64,000 nucleotides of DNA from Arthrinium phaeospermum (lineage: Eukaryota; Ascomycota; Sordariomycetes; Amphisphaeriales; Apiosporaceae): positions 434,001-498,000 of the forward strand of contig QYRS01000016.1 of NCBI GenBank assembly GCA_006503535.1, in the 5' to 3' direction. The position numbers were made by a program, and so were the translations under genes. Of this stretch, positions 35,695 through 47,511 are shown piece by piece. The notes below the pieces were generated by a model, which was given only the letters and a program-made list of their open reading frames with translations, did not search any database and was not told the DNA's origin. Positions within the stretch are counted from its first letter, which is position 1, and each line of letters begins with the position of its first letter.

Positions 35695-36646
35695 ATGTGG
35701 GACTTACTTAAACGAGACCTTTGCTGCATGCTTTTCTCTTCTCAATGTTGGTAACGACCATCCATGTATTGGAAGTTGGAACTTTTCCTCTTCATCAAAC
35801 TTTAGCGCCATGTCTTAATGAAACTTGATCAAGCAAATCGCCGTTGAGCAAAGATCCCATCTTGGAGGTTTGCGACTTTGCCTTCGTAGTCTTACCCACT
35901 GTGCGCGAACTCTATTTTTCCTCGTACTCGTGAAGAGATTGTATTGTTTATTCGTGTGTTGAGCACAGTGACGGGCTCATGCCAGCCGCCCGAATGATTG
36001 GCTCGCTTATACACGCATGCGCCGTCAATCCTGGGGACATGCACCGGACCCCGGACCACATTGCACTAAGTGCTGACGGCAGCAACTCAGATTCCGACCC
36101 CGCACATCGCGATGCTGCGACCTGCAGCCAAGGAACAGCTGAAAGCAGGGTGGAAACCCCGTCAATCATGAGAATAATCTGTCCTCTCTTCTCTTGTATC
36201 TTCGCAATGACTTCGCAATGGAACACCTAATTGAACTTCTCAACGTGAGTTCTCTTCCATTTCTGCCTGTGCGCCGGTTTCAAGTCCCGAGCCAGCGAAA
36301 CAGACCTTTCGCGACAAAGCCATCCAGGTCTCGGACAACGTCAAGCGCCCCACGCTAGTTTCTAGCACAGCAAACCAACAAGAACCAACCAACCTTGATG
36401 GCACTTCGCTGCAACATATCACATCCGTTTCTTCTGGTCACCTTCTTGCATCCTCTTCCTCTCTTCTTCTTGTCATCATTTTGGGGATCATAATAGTCAT
36501 TATATTCTTTTGAGCGGCATCTATCGCCAACTTCTATCTAATGTCGAACGCTTTTCTTTTTTGATTAAAACATGTTGTGTCCGTCAGAACGGAGATGACC
36601 ATGGCCATTGCCTTAGCAGCAACACCTGATTGAGGCGGCGACTGGC
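35695..36646. other. Intergenic between convergent genes
   Basis: 950 bases with the 3' flanks of the GH43 and alcohol dehydrogenase genes. Short ORFs only; nothing else recognised. Confidence 0.5.
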
Positions 36647-37858
36647 TTAGTGCTTGCCGTAGTTCTCGTTCTCGAGGACGTAGCGGTAGCGGGCCTTGCC
36701 GTCCTCGAAGTCGACGATGGCCTGGTTGGCGTCCTTCATGGGCCGGGTGACGATCCAGGGCTGGATCTTCTTGTCGGCGGCCAGCTGCAGCATCTCGCGG
36801 ATCTCGCCGGGCGAGCCGGTCAGGGAGCCGCCGACGCTGATGGCGCTGCCGAGCAGGGTGAAGGCGTTGATCGGGGGCAGGAGACCGCCGTCGGGGGCAC
36901 TATCAATCAATTTGTCAGCAACGTGGTCAAAGATTCTGCTGGGGGTGAAGGACGAAAAAACCTACCCGACCTGGATGAAGCGGCCGCGGACCTTGAGCAG
37001 GGACATGTACTCGGCCAGGGGCATCTTGTCGCTGGAGACGGTGCAGATGATGAGGTCGAGGGTGCGGGCGTTCTTGGCGGCCCAGTCCTTGTCCTCGCCG
37101 GTGGCGATGTAGGCGTCGGCGCCCAGCTTCAGGACGTCGTCCTTCTTGTCGTTCTTGCGCGAGATGCCGACGACGCGGTCAGCGCCGAGCGCCTTGGCGA
37201 ACAGGATGCCGAAGTGGCCGAGACCGCCGACACCGACGATACCGACCGTCTTGCCGGGCCCGCAGCCGTTGTTCTTGAGGGGCGAGTAGACGGTGACACC
37301 GCCGCACAGCATGGGGGCGGCGGCGGCCGAGTCGAGACCCTCGGGGATCTTGAAGCACCACTTGCCGTTGGTGCGGTTGTAGTCGGCGTAGCCACCGAAG
37401 GACTTGCCCTCGTCGCCGGGGTAGACGGCGCCGTACGTCTCAATGCGCTCGCGGGCGCAGTAGACCTCGTTGCCGGTGCTGCACTCGTTGCAGTCGCCCT
37501 GACCGCAGGTACGGCCCTGGGCACCGACACCGACGCGGTCGCCGACCTGGATGCCCTGGACGTTCTGGCCGACGCGAACGGCCTTGCCGACGATCTCGTG
37601 GCCGACGACGCAAGCTGGGGGTGTTAGCAAATGTTATTCTTTCCTCAATGCAAAAGAGGACCTACGGTAGGGAGTCTCGCCCCAGCCGGACTTCAGGACG
37701 TGCAGGTCGGAGCCGCAGATGCCGCAGTGGGAGATCTCAATGTCGACATCGTCCTCGGTCCACTTCTTGGGCTCGTAGGAGCCCCACTCCATCTTGCCGT
37801 GGAAGGCCTCGGGGCTCTTGCCCAGCCAGCCTTCGAACTTGGGGGATTGCGCAGCCAT
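36647..37858 (-). CDS. Zinc-dependent alcohol dehydrogenase (CAD/ADH6 family)
   Basis: Three exons: 37858-37666, 37614-36966 and 36899-36647, giving 364 aa. The exon joints give PYPCVVGHEI and IQVGAPDGG, both conserved in this family. Catalytic zinc ligands are C45 (HCGICGSD) and H70-E71 (GHE). The structural-zinc lobe has cysteines 101, 106, 109 and 117. The dinucleotide-binding motif GVGGLGHFG is followed by a SRKNDKKDD strand end, which favours NADP(H). Yeast Adh6/Adh7 and plant cinnamyl alcohol dehydrogenases are the relatives; they reduce aromatic and branched aldehydes in the cytosol. It may serve detoxification of lignin-derived aldehydes, but that is inference. Confidence 0.93.
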
Positions 37859-40082
37859 TTTGGTGGTGTGTGGTGTGGTGTAGTTGGTGATGAGAGAAGG
37901 GATTGAGGTTGGTTGGTGGGGGTATATGGCAGAAGGATGAATGAAACTACTAATGACTCCAGAAACGGGAACGAGGAGGGGAAGAGGGGGATTTGTGCTT
38001 TTACTAAATACCCGTCGCTGGGTTATCCCCGATGGCCCATGAATCGGGATTCGGTCTTTGAGAAGAAGCTACGAAGCTACGAAGCTACGCGGCTACGTTA
38101 GCAATCTAGGGTCGAATCTGTTGGACGGAGCTGTCCCTGCAGTTCCCAGTTTTGCTGTGACGCTATACGGGGCCGCGAAGGCGGATAGCTGCCAGATGGT
38201 TCGACAACTCCAGCCGCGACGCCATCGTCTTATTGGCTGCCCGTGCTGGCAGTTCTGTCCTTTTCCACCCATTCAGCGGTATAGCTGGAGCTGGACGGGA
38301 CAGCGCGACCGAACAAGTGGCATCCAGAGTCGCATCAAGCAGTTGGGACCGCCGCGTCTTTTGCGGTGAACGGATTAACGAGTTCTACGAGCAGCATGAG
38401 GCCTTAGAGCATTCTCGTCCAAAAGGCCAAAAGGCGAAATGGAGACGTCAATTTCAGTCTCGGGACTGATGGACGGCACAGCGTTGACCGCAAGCATGGC
38501 TTTGTCAGTGCCGGGCATCCCTGCTCTAGACTCAGGAGCGCGGGCCCACTTGGAGGGGTTAGAGGAGAGAAACGTCACCGAACATTCGATGGATTATGTG
38601 TTCCCAGTGTCAGGTCCAGCATGCCTACTACTATGTATGTCGCTCAATAATTCTCCATGGTTCGATGGGATGAGGAAAAAGGCGGTTTCAGAGCTTTCTA
38701 CATACTTGCTACCTATTCCCGGGCAGGCCGCGGATACCATGCCCAATGCAGCACGGTTAGGTGGCCGACGGCGTGGCGGGATGAATTGGAATGCGGCCAT
38801 TTTCCGCCTGCACGTGCCCCCATCGGCCGATTATGGCGGAAAAAAAGGGAAAATAAAGGGAAACTACTGCAACTAAAGGGGGCGTTAGTTCGCCTATCGC
38901 TTTCCAGAACTCAACGTTTCCTGTCTCGGTCTCGTGGCAACGCGGCTGCTAGTCATACGCTAGGCTGGAACCGGCTGCCATGGCCGGCAAAACGTGGTCA
39001 ACTGTCAAGAAAGCCGTGTCGTGTCGTCGTCAATCGTGTCGCACCTACCCGACAACGTAAATCCGTAAAGGGTCAACTTCTTTTTTCTGCCCACCGTGGC
39101 CGACCAATGAAAAGAGTGGAGGGAGGGGCTTCGGCTTTATCTGGGAATAAGGGTACCTGTCACTGCTTATGTCATCCGCCAAGTCTCCAGTAAACCCGTG
39201 GGCGGGGCGGGGCGAATGATGGGCATGAGAGGAGCCCGCCCTGCCCCTGTTGCTGCCCGCCCTGGTTAATGCGGCTCTCTTGATGCATGGCGGCGGTGAG
39301 GTCTCGTCGTCTCGAGATGTGTCCTCGTTAAGGCAGGCATACCCATTTCGAGGATTGCTAAAGCTGGTGCGCCGGAGCAATTGTTCAATTTGCTTCGACC
39401 AGACTCGTGGCCGTGGTGATGATCATCATTAATTCTTGTCGCTTAGCCCGCGAGACAACCGACTTCTCCCGGGTCTATCGGGAATAGACCGACTACCTAC
39501 ATAATTCCGCACCCGACAGACTTGGACCCTGACCCCTGACCCGACGGGCAGGTAGCGACACAGATATAAGTATGTAGGTATGTAGGTAAGACGAGCCCGT
39601 AGCCGCCTGCCTGCAGCTCCTCCCACCTCCCCAGGACCCTTGACCACAAGACAAAAAGAAAAACATTCGTTTCTGATGTCGAAATAGAGTTAAACGCAGA
39701 TCCACGCCCGCCCGCGCCGCAATCAAACCCAGGGTGAGATCACTTGCCTTTCCCCCGCACGCACCGCGCCCTCTGTTTCGGCGTGATTCCTGCTGCCATG
39801 TCATGTCATTTTTCCTCTTCCCCGCGGAATGTAACATAACACTACCATTAACAGGGGAGAACTCCATGACTTGGTACGTACTCAGTTACTATGGGCAGAG
39901 GAGACTGTCCCTCCAAGGAGACTTTGAAAAAACAACGAGTTGTTCGCCGCTGGTGACATCCGTTCGGCATCTCGTATGACCTTCCCAAAGTATCGTCACT
40001 GCTGCCGCTTAAAGCACACTGTTCAAAATTGGTTGGGTTAAACATATTTATGCATTTGCCACAATCCTTGTCGTCAACTCGA
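37859..40082. other. Intergenic, no supported gene
   Basis: 2.2 kb upstream of the alcohol dehydrogenase gene. Only short overlapping ORFs. A small tandem array of AAGCTACG lies at about 38065-38095. Beyond that nothing is recognisable. Confidence 0.5.
38065..38095. repeat. Short AAGCTACG tandem repeat
   Basis: Three perfect units of AAGCTACG followed by one diverged unit (CGGCTACG), in non-coding DNA. Confidence 0.8.
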
Positions 40083-41954
40083 TCAGTAGATATCTGGAGG
40101 CGCATCTGAATTGGATTGCCAAGAAGTCTGTACGTATGAATGAATGGTTTGGTGGCTGCCACCACAGATGCCGGATTCCGGTCGGCAAGTGCCGTTGGGT
40201 GTAGTGATGGTAGTGGGGCTTGCTGTGGATGTCGGGGTGGCGGCCACTGTGGTCGACGTCGTGAAACCAGACCTGGGGCTTGTTGCTGACGCCTCGGCAC
40301 TTGCTGGGCTGGCGTCCTCTTCTGCGGGAGTCGTTGCCGTTGTCCTTTCATCAAAGGAAGAAGTTGAATACCCTACAAATGTGATTGCTGTAGACTCGGG
40401 TCCAGTAAGAAAAGTTGACCATGTCCGAGTGGTATCCGAACTCGGTCCTGCCAGCTCATCGCTGGAGTGCTCTAACAAGAACTCCAAGGTGGGCTGAGCT
40501 GTTCCAGTTGTTGAATAGGCCGTGAACACGCCGTTCGGTGATGATGATGTTGCAGTTGTTATTGCAACTAGAAAGTAAGCTGGATGCGTTTCAGGAAACG
40601 TCGATGCAGGCTTTGTTGATTCACTAAAGGAAGTCGAACATGTCTGAGCAATGCCCGAACTCGATATTGGCTCGCTTGAAAATGGGTTCGAAGACTTTTC
40701 GGGGGGTATGGAGGTCGGCAGGGTTCTTGTAGTCACTGGGTATGTTGTAAATACGCTCTCCAGTGAACTTGTTGAACCTGGCGTTTCCGAAGCTTGAGGG
40801 TTGTCCGAGGTTCTTGTTTCTGAGCTCGGTAGAGCTGGCCAATGGTCACGCCCCGTCGCGGTCGAAGACGGCACCTCGCCGGATATCTCGGTCATGGTGG
40901 GCTTCTCTATGCTAGATTCCTTGGGCAACGGAAACCACATTGGTAAAGACATGTGCGCTTCCGACGTTGTCGTTCGGTATGCCTTGGTTTCTGAGGCTTG
41001 ATTGTCCGAGGTTCTTGTCTCTGGGCTCGAGGAATCCGGCACCAGGTGGTCACCTCTAGTCGTGATCGAAGGTTGTAGGAGACTGCCGGAAATTACAACC
41101 CTTGTTGGCTTCTCTGTGCTCAGCGCATTGAGTGATTCGTCCGTGTCTACTGGCATGTTGATCGGTAAAGGTACGCGCGCTTTGGAAGTCACTGCTGGGG
41201 ATTCCGAGGTTCCAACAACGCTATCCGGCGCGCCAGTAGTGTCTCCGCTTATTATCGGCAAAGCCTTGTATAAACTGCTAACTGGACCCGGGGACGTAGT
41301 ATGCTGGGTCTCGGCGTCAGGAGGAGATACAGATACCACCCAGCCTGCAGGGAAAGAAGACGCAGCACCAGTCGACTGAGGAATCGTGTTGTCTGGTGCT
41401 TCTGTACCCGGTGGCTGCTCCCGCGTCGAATCTACTACGGAAGCCTTGAAATCATTGGTAGGACTGACTGTCGCCACTGCCGTGGTCTTCGAGGGATAAC
41501 CTGGCGTCGTGGGATTTGACGGCTTAGTAACAACACCCGACGTGGTACGAGTCACGTCACCGCCTGCTGTCCTGCAAAAAGTGTTTGGAGAACCTCCCAC
41601 TATGTTGGGTATGATGATTTGGGTATCTACCACATTATTAGCTCTTTCATCTGATTTGATAGGAGACTGTTGTGTCAGCCCACAATTGTTGGTGCATGCA
41701 TCGCCATTGCAGTCGTTCCGGTCAAGGTTGGGGTTCCTTTGGAAAAACTCATCGAGAGACGTTCCAAACCGGGCGGCCTGATCTCGCATTCCTCTGCACG
41801 TGCAGCAAGGCAATCCGTCATGGTGGTTGTTGTTGTCAGTATTCGCCTTGTCCTCTTTTCGTTTCTGCTGCTGGAAGATGGCGCCGAGGGTGGCGGCCGT
41901 GACGGCCGAGATGGCGGTGCAGCCGACCAAGATGATCCACCGTAGCCGGATCAT
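40083..41954 (-). CDS. Ser/Thr-rich, signal-anchored protein with LysM-like remnant
   Basis: Single exon, 623 aa. Residues 5-27 are one hydrophobic helix (RWIILVGCTAISAVTAATLG) after two Arg, acting as a signal peptide or signal anchor. Residues about 48-92 are Cys-rich and contain AARFGTSLDEFFQRNPNL, which resembles the helix-turn core of fungal LysM domains, with flanking CC, C, C and C; one LysM strand is not recognisable. Residues about 110-590 are Ser/Thr/Pro-rich with repeated ETRTSDN(P)QASET, typical of heavily O-glycosylated wall proteins. The C terminus has two Cys and no GPI-type hydrophobic end. It is probably a cell-surface glycoprotein. A chitin-binding role would need the LysM fold to be real. 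I know no named homologue. Confidence 0.7.
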   Translation of the reverse strand: MIRLRWIILVGCTAISAVTAATLGAIFQQQKRKEDKANTDNNNHHDGLPCCTCRGMRDQAARFGTSLDEFFQRNPNLDRNDCNGDACTNNCGLTQQSPIKSDERANNVVDTQIIIPNIVGGSPNTFCRTAGGDVTRTTSGVVTKPSNPTTPGYPSKTTAVATVSPTNDFKASVVDSTREQPPGTEAPDNTIPQSTGAASSFPAGWVVSVSPPDAETQHTTSPGPVSSLYKALPIISGDTTGAPDSVVGTSESPAVTSKARVPLPINMPVDTDESLNALSTEKPTRVVISGSLLQPSITTRGDHLVPDSSSPETRTSDNQASETKAYRTTTSEAHMSLPMWFPLPKESSIEKPTMTEISGEVPSSTATGRDHWPALPSSETRTSDNPQASETPGSTSSLESVFTTYPVTTRTLPTSIPPEKSSNPFSSEPISSSGIAQTCSTSFSESTKPASTFPETHPAYFLVAITTATSSSPNGVFTAYSTTGTAQPTLEFLLEHSSDELAGPSSDTTRTWSTFLTGPESTAITFVGYSTSSFDERTTATTPAEEDASPASAEASATSPRSGFTTSTTVAATPTSTASPTTITTPNGTCRPESGICGGSHQTIHSYVQTSWQSNSDAPPDIY

Positions 41955-42887
41955 GCTGTGGCAAGACTTGCATGGAGAATATGCAAGTTAAATGTGTCGA
42001 ATACAACCAAAATCAACATTGGGAAAGATGGATGCGTGATCCGGGTGAGAACATCGGCAAAAGTTGCCTGGGACGGACGGCGAATTCATTCCACCAATAT
42101 TCCACAGCCCACATCTTTATTCTCTGATTCTTCAGGTTGACACAGGCCTCGTTAACAAATGCAAGGAATTCGCTTAAACATTCTCGGGAGTCCAACTGGC
42201 ATAATCTATCTGCCGTACGCGGAGGTTTGCTTCCACTGGATGGGTAATTGGTCCACTCACTCTGAGACCTGCTATCCGAGATGAGCGGCGAGAGCCAGAC
42301 GGTGCAAGGTGGTGCGTGGTTCAATTGTCGGCCCTAGCCCCCGCGTGCAGCCCTGCCAGGACGGAAGCATCGCTGTGAGTGTGTCAATAGCTTCCTACGT
42401 ACCTACGTAGTGGAAAAAGGAACCCATCCCTTGCCTCACAGCAGCAAGCAAGCAAGCACTAGCGGCCAAGCTGAGATGAGTTACGCATGCGAGGGGCGGA
42501 ATGGTGATTGGCCACTGTTCGAATGTTTGCTCTCGACAATGGGTGAAAATATCTTGGGTTGAAGCTGCGAGGGTTTCCTGCAAAGCCATGCAATGTAAAA
42601 CCCGCCGCCCCCTGACATGACGACCCATGCTACTTTCTGCACCGTTTGATTTGCGGCCCCCTTTCATGCTGGGGCAAAGACTGCAAAAACCTATTCTGAG
42701 TTTTGACAGCGAGGCGACGATGATCATGTACAACCAAACTCGAAGTAACACCACATCCTACACCTCCCTCATTCGCTTGCCCCCTCCTCTGCAGCATCCT
42801 GCTGCGACACGCGACCACGCGGCCGCCCCTCTTCGACGCAGACGGGATACGGGCAATGGCAATACCACTACCACCAATACCACAGCC
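41955..42887. other. Divergent intergenic region
   Basis: About 930 bases between a minus-strand and a plus-strand gene, holding both promoters and possibly the true 5' end of the gene to the right, whose frame is open back to 42627. No other feature recognised. Confidence 0.45.
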
Positions 42888-44180
42888 ATGACCCACCAAC
42901 CAGAAGACGGCCTGAACCTGGGCCCGCTGACCACCGTCTTCACGGCGCCGCTGTCGTGTTCGCAGTCGGCCCTGTTCATGTACGACGACTTCGACTGCGC
43001 CGGGTCCACCACCTCGATCTTGCGCGGCCCCGTCGACACGGATCCCACAGCCCACTGCTTCCCCCCTTCCGTAAACGCCACCGCCGCCGCCGGACGGCCA
43101 GGGGCTTACTACAGCCCTGGCATCTGCCCCCAAGGGTACACCGCGGCCTGCACGAGCATCAACCGACAAGCCTCGCCCGAGCCCGAGACGGTACTGACAT
43201 GCTGCCCCGACGCCGGCCAGGGCCTCAGCTACCGATGCAGCGTCGGCAGCGAGTGGTCCTGGGGCCTCTGCCACGCCGCGCTAGGCGGGGCCACGGCAAC
43301 CCTGACCGATCTCAAGACGGTGAAGTGCGGCTCGTCCATGGCCGCCACGCAGGACTTCCGGTGGGACGGGGTGGCGCAGGCGCAGAGCGTCCAGGTGCGG
43401 TTTCGGCGGCAGGACGTCGGCCTGTTCAACACGACCCGACAAGCCCAACCGACAACGTCGTCCAGCAGAGTGACCACGATAGCCGGCGGCGCGGCGACCG
43501 TGCGGGAAACGGGGAGTGCCGACCCTTATAATCAAGAGGCTGCGTCGCATCCAGCTTCTTCAACGACAATTGCGATAATAGGTGCGGCGTGCGGAGCTAT
43601 CGCACTGTTGATAATGGCCATTGCCGCCTGGTTGTTTATGCGAACGAGGACCATCTCCAAGAGGCTGGGGAAAAGCCAACAGGAACTGGCCAGTCTTCAA
43701 GCCCAGAGGGGGCTGCCCAAGCCCGGACTTGGGGGAGGAGACGAGGACCGGTTGCTGAGCCCGACGGCCATTTCACCCCAAGAAACGTTTCACGCGTCGT
43801 GGCAGATACTGAGGCCACCGCAGGAAGCCCCTATCACACCCATGACGCCAAGTCAACATGCGGCGACGACGGCGCCGGCGCGGGCGCAGCAACCGGCATC
43901 GGAGCTCATGAGCGAGAAGAAGTTCGAGATGGACGCCGCACCAGCGGCGGAGCTGCCGCGAGACTCCTCTGTTTCCCGTTCGCTGCACCAGCTGGAAGTA
44001 GCATCGGACAGTCCGACTGTGGGGAAGACGTCACCTGCGCAGAGCTTGGGTGTCTCCCCGATGTCTGATGGAAGCGATGGCATTGACACCTTGATCAGAC
44101 AGTCGCGGGGAATTCTACTGCCCGACTACAAGGACCCGGCGTTTGGGGATCCGGCGACGGAGTCTCGGCGGAGTGGTTGA
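42888..44180 (+). CDS. Single-pass membrane protein with Cys-rich ectodomain
   Basis: The frame is open from 42627, but I favour the ATG at 42888 (ACAGCCATGA), which gives MTHQPEDGLNLGPLTTVF and 430 aa. Third-position GC rises sharply there. Earlier ATGs at 42627, 42720 and 42726 are possible. The ectodomain has about ten Cys (LSCSQS, FDCAG, HCFPP, GICPQGYTAAC, LTCCPD). One helix follows (TIAIIGAACGAIALLIMAIAAW), then a basic stop-transfer stretch and a Ser/Pro/Thr-rich tail. No cleaved signal peptide is visible, so insertion would be by the helix itself. This architecture is common among uncharacterised ascomycete plasma-membrane or wall-sensor-like proteins. Function unknown. Confidence 0.75.
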   Translation: MTHQPEDGLNLGPLTTVFTAPLSCSQSALFMYDDFDCAGSTTSILRGPVDTDPTAHCFPPSVNATAAAGRPGAYYSPGICPQGYTAACTSINRQASPEPETVLTCCPDAGQGLSYRCSVGSEWSWGLCHAALGGATATLTDLKTVKCGSSMAATQDFRWDGVAQAQSVQVRFRRQDVGLFNTTRQAQPTTSSSRVTTIAGGAATVRETGSADPYNQEAASHPASSTTIAIIGAACGAIALLIMAIAAWLFMRTRTISKRLGKSQQELASLQAQRGLPKPGLGGGDEDRLLSPTAISPQETFHASWQILRPPQEAPITPMTPSQHAATTAPARAQQPASELMSEKKFEMDAAPAAELPRDSSVSRSLHQLEVASDSPTVGKTSPAQSLGVSPMSDGSDGIDTLIRQSRGILLPDYKDPAFGDPATESRRSG

Positions 44181-44707
44181 CCAGCCTCCTGTTTGCAATA
44201 GATAGAGTAGTCTTCACGTCAAGTGTTCATCGTAATCCATCCGGGAACTTGTACATCCCATTAGATTGGAAAATCTCAGCAACGGTCGCCGACAAGGTGA
44301 TCACGCAAATTTAATTCCTCATCACCTAGGTCTTCAATTCCTGAGCTTGGGTCAAACCGTAGTAACCTAGTAGTACCTTGTCTTCACCGCGGTAAAACAC
44401 CACATTAGCAGCCAATGGCAAATAGTCGTGTAATCCAGATGAGATCTCATTGCCGTATTCCTGCGTCAAGGGTTTCCACTTCCAAGCATTGGATGACCAT
44501 GTTGATTGGATCGGCAAAACAAGAGCATGCCAAGAAGATGCAGGCTTACATCCTGATGGGCCAGCTCAGCAATGGGTTTTGGATTGTCCCCAAGGCATGC
44601 AACATTTCCCCCTCTCTCCCCATTTTCCATCTTCAATGATGCTCAGATAGTCTATTTCGTCACCAGACCAGCTGGGTACCTCTGCTTCGTCAGCAGAGTT
44701 CCCATAG
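44181..44707. other. Intergenic
   Basis: About 530 bases between two plus-strand genes: the 3' flank of the membrane-protein gene and the HET-gene promoter. Nothing recognised. Confidence 0.45.
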
Positions 44708-46690
44708 ATGGCCCCGCGATATCATCATCAGCCCCTCGCCTCAGAGGAGACGATCCGGCTCCTCGACCTGCTGCCAGCTTGGCGACTGGACGCACACGTG
44801 CGATGCCGGATCCGGCAGGTGCGCCTGGAAGATGCCTACGACAAGTACGAGGCCCTGTCTTACGTCTGGGGCGCCAAGGAGGGCAGTGTCCCCATCGCTT
44901 GCAACGGGGGCGAGCTGCTCATTACGCCCAACTGCCATGATGCTATCGTTGAGCTGCGGTGCAAGTTCCGCGTCCGTACACTCTGGATCGATTCCATCTG
45001 TATCGACCAGAATGATGCCGCTGGCAGTGCTCAGGAGCGCAATCACCAAATCAAGCTTATGGGCCGGATCTACAAGTACGCCTCGGTTGTAGTGGTCTGG
45101 CTAGGCCCGGAAGCCATCCCAATCATTCCCAAAGCTCGCAGTTCCGCCTGGACCCTTCATATGAGGTTACCAACCCTGAGGTCGAATGATTACGATCGTG
45201 AGTCTCTTCTACCAACTTGAAAGTTCTACATCCATTGATGATATCCTCAGCAATATTAATGAATTTGTAAAACATTACACAGGTGATCGTTTGACAGCGT
45301 ACGTTGAGGAGTATGGCATTTGTAAACGACTGGATGAGAATCCATGGTTTAGACGTGTGTGGACTGTTCAGGTTCTGAGCCCATCTTCTATTAGCCATCG
45401 CTTCCTTAGATGATCGTTTCCATCCTAAGTTGCAAGGAGGGCCACCTACTTACGCTTGGGATAACCCCTCTCGATGACCATGTTGCTCTTCTATCATCAT
45501 CCGCTGATATGTATCAGGAGTTTGCCGTTGCCCGGCGTTGTGTCTTTATCTCTAGACAGTCGCTAGTCACTTGGGAGGACCTACACGCGATGTTGCTTCT
45601 TTCACCCCAGTATGATGCAGACTCTGCAGAATACCGCAATATTCACTTCCGAATGATGTCACGACACCACATCCGGGACTCGGATGATCCCTCCAAGGAA
45701 TGGATACACATACGGTTCCTGCGATTCGCGGCAAACCTAGAGTCGTCCCTTCTACACGACAAGATTTACGGATTGTATGCCGTTTTCAGAAAGATGGGCA
45801 TCCAGTTGCCCGACCCGGACTACGGTCGGCGTATCCATAGTGTCTTGGAGGACTTCACAAGAGCATTCGTCCTGCAGAAGAGAAAAATAAACCTCATCAC
45901 CTCGGAGCGCGCCGCCCACGAACTTCCCGAGATACCGTCCTGGGTTGCTCCCCTTCTGGTGCCCCGTGTCATCCCGGTTTCCTCTCCTGACACGATGGGC
46001 TTTATCCACCAAAAGATGGGAGCCAGTGGTCGCTCACAAATGTATGTATCCAGCGAGAAGGCAAGATCGCGGTTGATAGCAAAAGGTCGCAGAGTTGGCA
46101 CCATCCGGATGAGGATGGGCTGTCGATTCGACCAGAAAGCCGAAATGGCCGTCATGAAAAGCCACCGCCTGTTTCTGTACGCGTGTCACGAGTTCTGTTC
46201 CGCGGTTTCTTTGGACGACGCCGAGATATGGGACTCTATTGACCCCCGGGACTCGCTCCAGGAAAACCGTGACGAGGCCCGCATCTGGCACGACATCATG
46301 CTTTACCCGAACTGCCGCCTCGTCTCGCCCGAGATGATCGAACGATATTCGGGGTTCGGCGACCAGGACGACCCGAAAAGTGTGGTGTACGAGTACATAC
46401 GCAACGGGCCAATCCCCGACGCGGAGTTGGCAAGAAAGGTCCAAACCCAGCTCAACTGGACGGCGAATTGGGCCTTCGTCCAAACGGAGACCGGCCACAT
46501 TGGTAGAGCCTACCGCACCTGCGAGAAGGGCGATGAGGTCTGGCTTTTGGCTGGTTCGGATAATCCTGTCATCCTCAGGCCGGCGGGTCGCGGGTTTCGC
46601 TATATCGCGCCTGGCTACTTCCGCGCCTTGATGCACGGCAGGTTTTGGCCGGATGACGAAAAAGGTCTAGAAATATTGACCTTGGTGTGA
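44708..46690 (+). CDS. HET-domain (heterokaryon incompatibility) protein
   Basis: Three exons, 44708-45197, 45283-45371 and 45518-46690, giving 583 aa. The HET core reads YEALSYVWG, then CNGGELLITPNCHDAI, then LWIDSICIDQND, then YKYASVVVVWLG, and continues after the introns with NPWFRRVWTVQEFAVARR. That last string crosses intron 2, which supports the joint. The C-terminal part ends with the usual GDEVWLLAGSDNPVILRP and Y-x-ALMHGRFW elements. Intron 1 has a good donor (GTGAGT). Intron 2 uses GTTCTG, a weak donor, and its 3' part stays open in the exon-3 frame. HET proteins act in the cytosol and trigger cell death on fusion with an unlike strain; some are regulated by NLR-type partners, none of which is visible here. 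Next to a family of 2EXR genes. Confidence 0.85.
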
Positions 46691-47511
46691 ACGGCTCGCG
46701 ATGAATGTTTGCATGCTCCGGGGTATGAGGTTCACGAAACCAAAAACCGGTAGTCTTCTCAGCGGAACACAGATTGCCATTTTATCCCATTGATGGTGGA
46801 AGCGATGCTCCCGCCAGATTATGCTGTACTATACATAACACGAATCACTTGGTACTATTGGCGCAATGCTTATTCCATTATTAGTTTGATATCCCATTGA
46901 ATAAACTAGTCTATGGAATACTCACTAGTAGTACTACACCATAAGCAGAACTATCGCCATCAAGTGGATTAATCCTTTTACCACTTGGCCCGGCCATATT
47001 TTTCCCAATCAACTCCTTTCCTTCCACGTTCGCAAGATGAAACAGCCACAACATGGGTTGCTTGTAGCCACAGATGACACGCCCGTAGAAGTTGCGTAGC
47101 TCTGGAGGACAGCCATCTTTTTGTTGTGGCTGACCTTCCCGCGGTTACCCCTGAAGATACCGCAGGCTGCAGATCGACCCTAGGTACGTCGTTGCCTACA
47201 CGCTCTACCTAATCGCACTTTCCTTTTGGGTCACTAGTAGAGAAATGACTCGCAAGAGTTGTTACTGCGAGAATTAGGAGCTAGTGGTCGGTGCGGGCGG
47301 AAACTTCCGGTATCCACTAAATCCATCCTGCAATGCTTCAGCACGCACGAGGTTAAAACGACTTCACCTATCCTTGCTATTCAATGACGACAACTTGAGA
47401 TGCACTTTCTTGCCTACACCCCACGTGCAAGAACTTGTCGATTAAACAGTTCCGAAACCTCAAAGTTTCCGTTGTTCATGGTTCAATAAAGTTCCGGTCG
47501 GGTTACCGAAG
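46691..47511. other. Intergenic, A/T-richer stretch
   Basis: About 820 bases between the HET and first 2EXR genes. The part at 46780-46990 is visibly richer in A/T than the genes around it. No ORF, terminal repeat or transposon feature seen. Confidence 0.45.

Noticed and set aside
36650..37627. 325-aa plus-strand ORF opposite the alcohol dehydrogenase
   Set aside because: Val/Ala/Gly/Asp-rich antisense composition; runs through two introns of the real gene.
46780..46990. Transposon relic in the A/T-richer stretch
   Set aside because: No terminal repeats, target duplication or coding remnant could be found.
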